From Ralstonia pickettii DTP0602 (GTDB lineage Bacteria; Pseudomonadota; Gammaproteobacteria; Burkholderiales; Burkholderiaceae), in NCBI GenBank assembly GCA_000471925.1, contig CP006667.1:124001-188000 (forward strand): DNA of 64,000 bases, given 5' to 3'. Positions 59,983 through 64,000 of the stretch are shown here, in pieces (the stretch's first letter is position 1; every line of letters begins with the position of its first letter). A model generated the notes under the pieces. It was not told the origin of the DNA, made no database searches, and saw only the letters and a list, made by a program, of their open reading frames with translations. The translations under genes and the position numbers were made by a program.

Positions 59983-60092
59983 GGGGCGCTCCATCGGTCT
60001 GACCTGCAAGATCAAAAGGACTGGGCGCGCCGCCGGCTGCCGTCGGCGGTAAGGCGGAAGAGAGGACGGAAAGGGGCGCGCAGCCCCTATGG

Positions 60093-60959
60093 TCAGGCCG
60101 GCAGGGCTGCCAGGTCAATGCTGCCTTCGAACACGGTGGTCGCCGGACCGGTCATGCGCACCGGCTCCGAACCGCCATCCCAGGCGATGGTCAGTTCGCC
60201 GCCGTGGGTGTGCACCCGCACCGGCGAGTCCAGCAGCCCGCGCCGGATGCCGGCCACCACCGCCGCGCAGGCGCCGGTGCCGCAGGCCAGCGTCTCGCCG
60301 GCGCCGCGCTCGTAGACGCGCAGCCGGATGGTGTGGCGGTCTTCCACCTGCATGAAGCCGGCGTTGACGCGGTTGGGGAAGGCGGAGTGGTATTCCAACA
60401 CCGGGCCGTCCTGCAGCACCGGGAAGTTCTCCACGTCGTCCACCGCCTGCACCGCGTGCGGATTGCCCATCGACACGGCCGAGATCCATTCGGTGCGGCC
60501 GTTGACTTCCAGGCCGTAGAGCGTGTCGGCGCCTTGGCTGCGGGTCGGCAGGCCTTCGGCACGGAACGGCACGCGCGCCGGTTCCAGCTCGGGCGCACCC
60601 ATGTCGACCGTGACCTGGCCGTCGTCCTGCAGCGTCAGCGTAATCACGCCGTTCATCACCTCCACGCGCACCGAGCGCTTGTCGGTCATACCCTTGTCGG
60701 TGACAAAGCGCACGAAGCAGCGCGCGCCGTTGCCGCAGTGCTCGACCTCGCTGCCGTCGGCATTAAAGATGCGGTAGCGGAAGTCGACATCCGCGCGCGA
60801 GGGTTTCTCGACCACCAGCATCTGGTCGGCGCCCACGCCGAAGTGCCGGCTGGCGAGCGCGCGCCACTGCGCGGGGGTCAGGTCGATCTGCTGGCCGATG
60901 CCGTCGAGCACGACAAAGTCGTTGCCGGCGCCATGCATCTTGGTGAACTGGAGTTTCAT
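60093..60959 (-). CDS. dapF: Diaminopimelate epimerase
   Basis: The 288-residue cofactor-free epimerase converts LL- to meso-diaminopimelate for lysine and peptidoglycan. The catalytic pair is Cys75 (EHCGNGARC) and Cys226 (ACGTGACA). It lies 40 bp after the acyltransferase genes and 110 bp before ppk2 on the same strand. Confidence 0.96.
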   Translation of the reverse strand: MKLQFTKMHGAGNDFVVLDGIGQQIDLTPAQWRALASRHFGVGADQMLVVEKPSRADVDFRYRIFNADGSEVEHCGNGARCFVRFVTDKGMTDKRSVRVEVMNGVITLTLQDDGQVTVDMGAPELEPARVPFRAEGLPTRSQGADTLYGLEVNGRTEWISAVSMGNPHAVQAVDDVENFPVLQDGPVLEYHSAFPNRVNAGFMQVEDRHTIRLRVYERGAGETLACGTGACAAVVAGIRRGLLDSPVRVHTHGGELTIAWDGGSEPVRMTGPATTVFEGSIDLAALPA

Positions 60960-60999
60960 GAGGGGGATTGTAGTCGTGGGGCGCAGGGCGTGCCGGCGC

Positions 61000-61893
61000 T
61001 CAGTAGATCTCGGGCTCGCCCGGCAGGCGGTGCTTGAAGCGCTTATGCACCCAGTAGTACTCGGGCACGCGCGGGCGGATGCAGTCCTCGAAGAAGGTGT
61101 TCATGCGGCGCGTGTCGTCGGTGACGCTTTCGCCGGGGTAGTCTTGCCAGGCCGGCAGGATGCGCAGCACGTAGCCCTGGTAGTCGGGCAGCATCTCGGT
61201 ATAGATCGGCACCACCCTGGCCCCGGTCAGCCGTGCCAGCCGCGACACCGAGGTCAGCGTCAGCGCCTGCACGCCGAAGAACGGCACGAACTCCGAATCG
61301 CGCTCGCCGAAGTCCATGTCGGCGATCAACTGCAGCGCCTCGCCCTTCTTCAGGCAGCGCAGGATGTCGCGCGCGCTGTCATTGCGCGCAATCATGTTGG
61401 CGCCGAAGCGCCCGCGCGCGTGCTTCAGGAAGCCGTCGAACAGGGCGTTCTTCTGCTTGGTATAGAGCGATGCGCCGGAGCGCCCCACGTGCTCGCGCAG
61501 GTGGATGGTCAGCCGTATCGCGCCGGCCTCCACGCCCGACAGGTGTAGCGTCACCAGGATATGGGGAGTGCCGTCCAGCGCCACCAGGTCGGCCTGGTCG
61601 TCGATCTGCACCCAGCGGCGCATCTGCGCCTCGTTGCCGGTCCAGAAGATGCCGCGCTCGGCAAAGCTGCGGAACAGGATGCGAAAGCCTTCGCGCGACA
61701 GCGCGTCGATCTCGGCCTCGGTCTTGTCCGGGAAGCACAGGCGCAGGTTGGCCTGCACCACGCGCCGGCGGCTGCTCGGGACCACGTACAGCAGGCTGCC
61801 CAGCGCTTCGCCAAAGCGGGCAACGAGTGGATATGGCAGTTTGCCCAGCACCGTCAGCAGGCCGATGCCGAGCCAGGTGAACACGCGGCTCAT
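61000..61893 (-). CDS. Lipid A biosynthesis acyltransferase, second copy
   Basis: The 297-residue LpxL/LpxM-type acyltransferase has the catalytic HxxxxE motif ([12 protein letters not shown]), an N-terminal membrane anchor and [14 protein letters not shown]. It adds a secondary acyl chain to Kdo-lipid A at the inner membrane. It overlaps its paralogue by four bases. Which one acts first cannot be told from sequence. Confidence 0.9.
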   Translation of the reverse strand: MSRVFTWLGIGLLTVLGKLPYPLVARFGEALGSLLYVVPSSRRRVVQANLRLCFPDKTEAEIDALSREGFRILFRSFAERGIFWTGNEAQMRRWVQIDDQADLVALDGTPHILVTLHLSGVEAGAIRLTIHLREHVGRSGASLYTKQKNALFDGFLKHARGRFGANMIARNDSARDILRCLKKGEALQLIADMDFGERDSEFVPFFGVQALTLTSVSRLARLTGARVVPIYTEMLPDYQGYVLRILPAWQDYPGESVTDDTRRMNTFFEDCIRPRVPEYYWVHKRFKHRLPGEPEIY

Positions 61894-62792
61894 GAAAGGG
61901 ATGGATCAGTGGTCGTCTTGGTCGCGGTGCTGGTGGTGGGGTCAGGCGGCAGTTCGGCCCCGGCCGGATGCTTGTAGCGGTTGTAGCCCCACAGGTACTG
62001 CGTGGGCGCCATGGCCACCAGTTGCTCGATATTGCGGTTGATCACGGCGGCGGCCTGGGTCGGATCCTCGGGCAGCAGGCCGCCGTCGTTGAGCACGCGG
62101 AAATGGCCGCGGTAGCCGGCGCCGCGCGGCAGCCGCTCGGCGAACACCGCCACCACCGGCGCCTGGGTCAGCTGTTGCATCCGGTGCACCAGCGCCATGG
62201 TGTAGGCCGGCTTGCCGAAGAATGGCGCCCAGTGACCCTCGCCGCCGGTCGGCACCTGGTCGGGCAGGATGCCCACCGCCTGGCCGCGCTTGAGGGCCTT
62301 GACCAGCATGCGCACCCCGCGCGGCGTGGCCGGCGCCATATGCAGGTTCGGGCGGGTGCGCATCTTTTCGATCCAGTCGCGCAGCCAGGGCTGGTGCGGC
62401 GGCTTGAACAACGCGGTGACCGGGCGCAGCAATGCGTGGGACTGCGGCAGCACTTCAAAGCAGCCCAGGTGCGGCGTCAGGATGATGAGGCCTTTGCCGC
62501 GCGCTTGCAGCGCCTCCAAGGCCGGCCACATGTCGTCGTCAAAGCCGTACAGCTTCGCGCCGATCTTGCGGCGACTCCAGAAGTAGGGCATCTCGACGAT
62601 CATGCGCCCCGCCGAGCGGGCGGCTTCGTCGATCATCGCGTCGGTGGCGTCCGGAAACGCCAGGCGGAAGTTTTCCCTGAGGCGCTGGCGGTAGCGGCCG
62701 GGCAGGCGCCCCGCCAGAAGCCCGAGTGCGCCGCCCACGGCTTGCAGCAGGCGCAGGGGAAGGCGGGAGATCAGCCAGAAAAGAAAGGTCAT
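61890..62792 (-). CDS. Lipid A biosynthesis acyltransferase, first copy
   Basis: The 300-residue acyltransferase has HxxxxE (ILTPHLGCFEVL), GILPDQVPTGGEG and VAVFAERLPRG. The N-terminal hydrophobic anchor is MTFLFWLISRLPLRLLQAVGG. It is the first gene of the acyltransferase-dapF group, divergent from metK. Confidence 0.9.
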   Translation of the reverse strand: MTFLFWLISRLPLRLLQAVGGALGLLAGRLPGRYRQRLRENFRLAFPDATDAMIDEAARSAGRMIVEMPYFWSRRKIGAKLYGFDDDMWPALEALQARGKGLIILTPHLGCFEVLPQSHALLRPVTALFKPPHQPWLRDWIEKMRTRPNLHMAPATPRGVRMLVKALKRGQAVGILPDQVPTGGEGHWAPFFGKPAYTMALVHRMQQLTQAPVVAVFAERLPRGAGYRGHFRVLNDGGLLPEDPTQAAAVINRNIEQLVAMAPTQYLWGYNRYKHPAGAELPPDPTTSTATKTTTDPSLS

Positions 62793-62974
62793 CAGGCGCG
62801 AAAAGGAAGCCTGTGCCAGGTCTGCGCCGGGGAACAGACGGGAAACAGGCGATTTTTTCGATTGCGGTGTTCAGTTCCGCGCGCAGCGTGCCGTCATCGG
62901 GAGACCAGCACGGGGGCCAGCGGCGAAGTGTTGCTTTGGTCCCGTTGGTGCGCTGCAAGAGCCCGGCAGGCGCG

Positions 62975-62980
62975 TATAAT
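62975..62980 (+). promoter_or_regulatory. metK promoter -10 box
   Basis: This is a perfect TATAAT. The start predicted about seven bases later coincides with the first stem of the RNA at 62988, the same arrangement as at metX. The -35 is poor. Confidence 0.65.
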
Positions 62981-62987
62981 AGCGTGT

Positions 62988-63060
62988 ATCGCCGAGTTAA
63001 CTGACAACTTGCGGGGCGATGCGGCTCTAACCGGGCTGCTTGAAATACCGCTAAAGCGTC
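62988..63060 (+). ncRNA. SAM-II-type riboswitch in the metK leader
   Basis: P1 pairs ATCGCC (62988-62993) with GGCGAT (63015-63020). The loop GAGTTAACTGACAACTTGCG and the 3' segment TGAAATACCGCTAAAGCG (63041-63058) match the metX RNA and the SAM-II core. Loop GCGG (63011-63014) can pair with CCGC (63048-63051), and GAC (63003-63005) with GTC (63058-63060), forming the pseudoknot. A short hairpin (GCGGC/GCTGC, 63021-63039) is inserted at the same place as the longer one at metX. No terminator follows. Control may be at translation; an imperfect hairpin (63079-63100) abuts the ribosome site. Confidence 0.72.
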
Positions 63061-63114
63061 GCCGCCATGGACCGAACGGGCTGGCACGCAATAGCCAACC
63101 TGGAGAATAAGTTC

Positions 63115-64000
<886 letters not shown>

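Noticed and set aside
62988..63060. SAH riboswitch or T-box as an explanation for the metK leader
   Set aside because: The loop and GCTAAA segment match the SAM-II core and the metX leader, whereas the SAH class usually precedes ahcY and the T-box needs a specifier loop and an NCCA-pairing bulge not seen here.

Overview
The window is high-GC, densely coded chromosomal DNA of a betaproteobacterium. Gene content and order (leucine catabolism genes around bioAFDB, hslVU, argB-slmA, metXW, argC-xth-pyrE, paired lipid A acyltransferase genes divergent from metK) point to Burkholderiaceae, most likely Cupriavidus (Ralstonia eutropha-like). No rRNA, tRNA, CRISPR array, transposase or prophage gene was seen. 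The assignment rests on remembered protein similarity, not on a database search.

Positions 1-26,100 carry acyl-CoA catabolism. A MerR regulator (LiuR-like) lies between two near-identical 22-bp palindromes and is followed by a thioesterase, isovaleryl-CoA dehydrogenase, AceK, a beta-carbonic anhydrase, a thiolase, an SDR and an acyl-CoA dehydrogenase. After four small tightly coupled genes come the methylcrotonyl-CoA carboxylase beta subunit and methylglutaconyl-CoA hydratase. The biotin operon bioA-F-D-B then sits directly before the biotin-carrying alpha subunit of the same carboxylase. HMG-CoA lyase, a YbaK-type deacylase, an FlK-family thioesterase, a DUF1289 protein and a metallo-hydrolase close the run. 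Together these genes take isovaleryl-CoA to acetyl-CoA and acetoacetate, with cofactor synthesis next to the enzyme that needs it.

Positions 26,200-33,200 form a zinc-homeostasis block on the minus strand: zur and a CobW GTPase, a DksA, and a second CobW GTPase followed by a small membrane protein and a ZnuD-like TonB receptor. Two matching candidate Zur operators lie before zur and before the second CobW gene. A predicted fluoroacetate/haloacetate dehalogenase and a Bug-type binding protein follow, then hslVU, a RegB/RegA-type redox two-component pair and a periplasmic copper chaperone.

Positions 43,300-64,000 are mainly biosynthetic and housekeeping: argB, a HAD nucleotidase, slmA, metX-metW, several regulator and transporter pairs, argC, an mqsR-mqsA module whose toxin gene is frameshifted, xth, pyrE, a patatin, a PPK2, dapF, two lipid A acyltransferase genes and the start of metK. 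The leaders of metX and metK carry two related RNA structures that match the SAM-II riboswitch core, each with an extra hairpin. The metX copy is followed by an intrinsic terminator, which suggests transcription attenuation. These RNAs, the zinc block, the broken toxin gene and the pair of fluoroacetate-related enzymes are the most interesting parts of an otherwise ordinary region.
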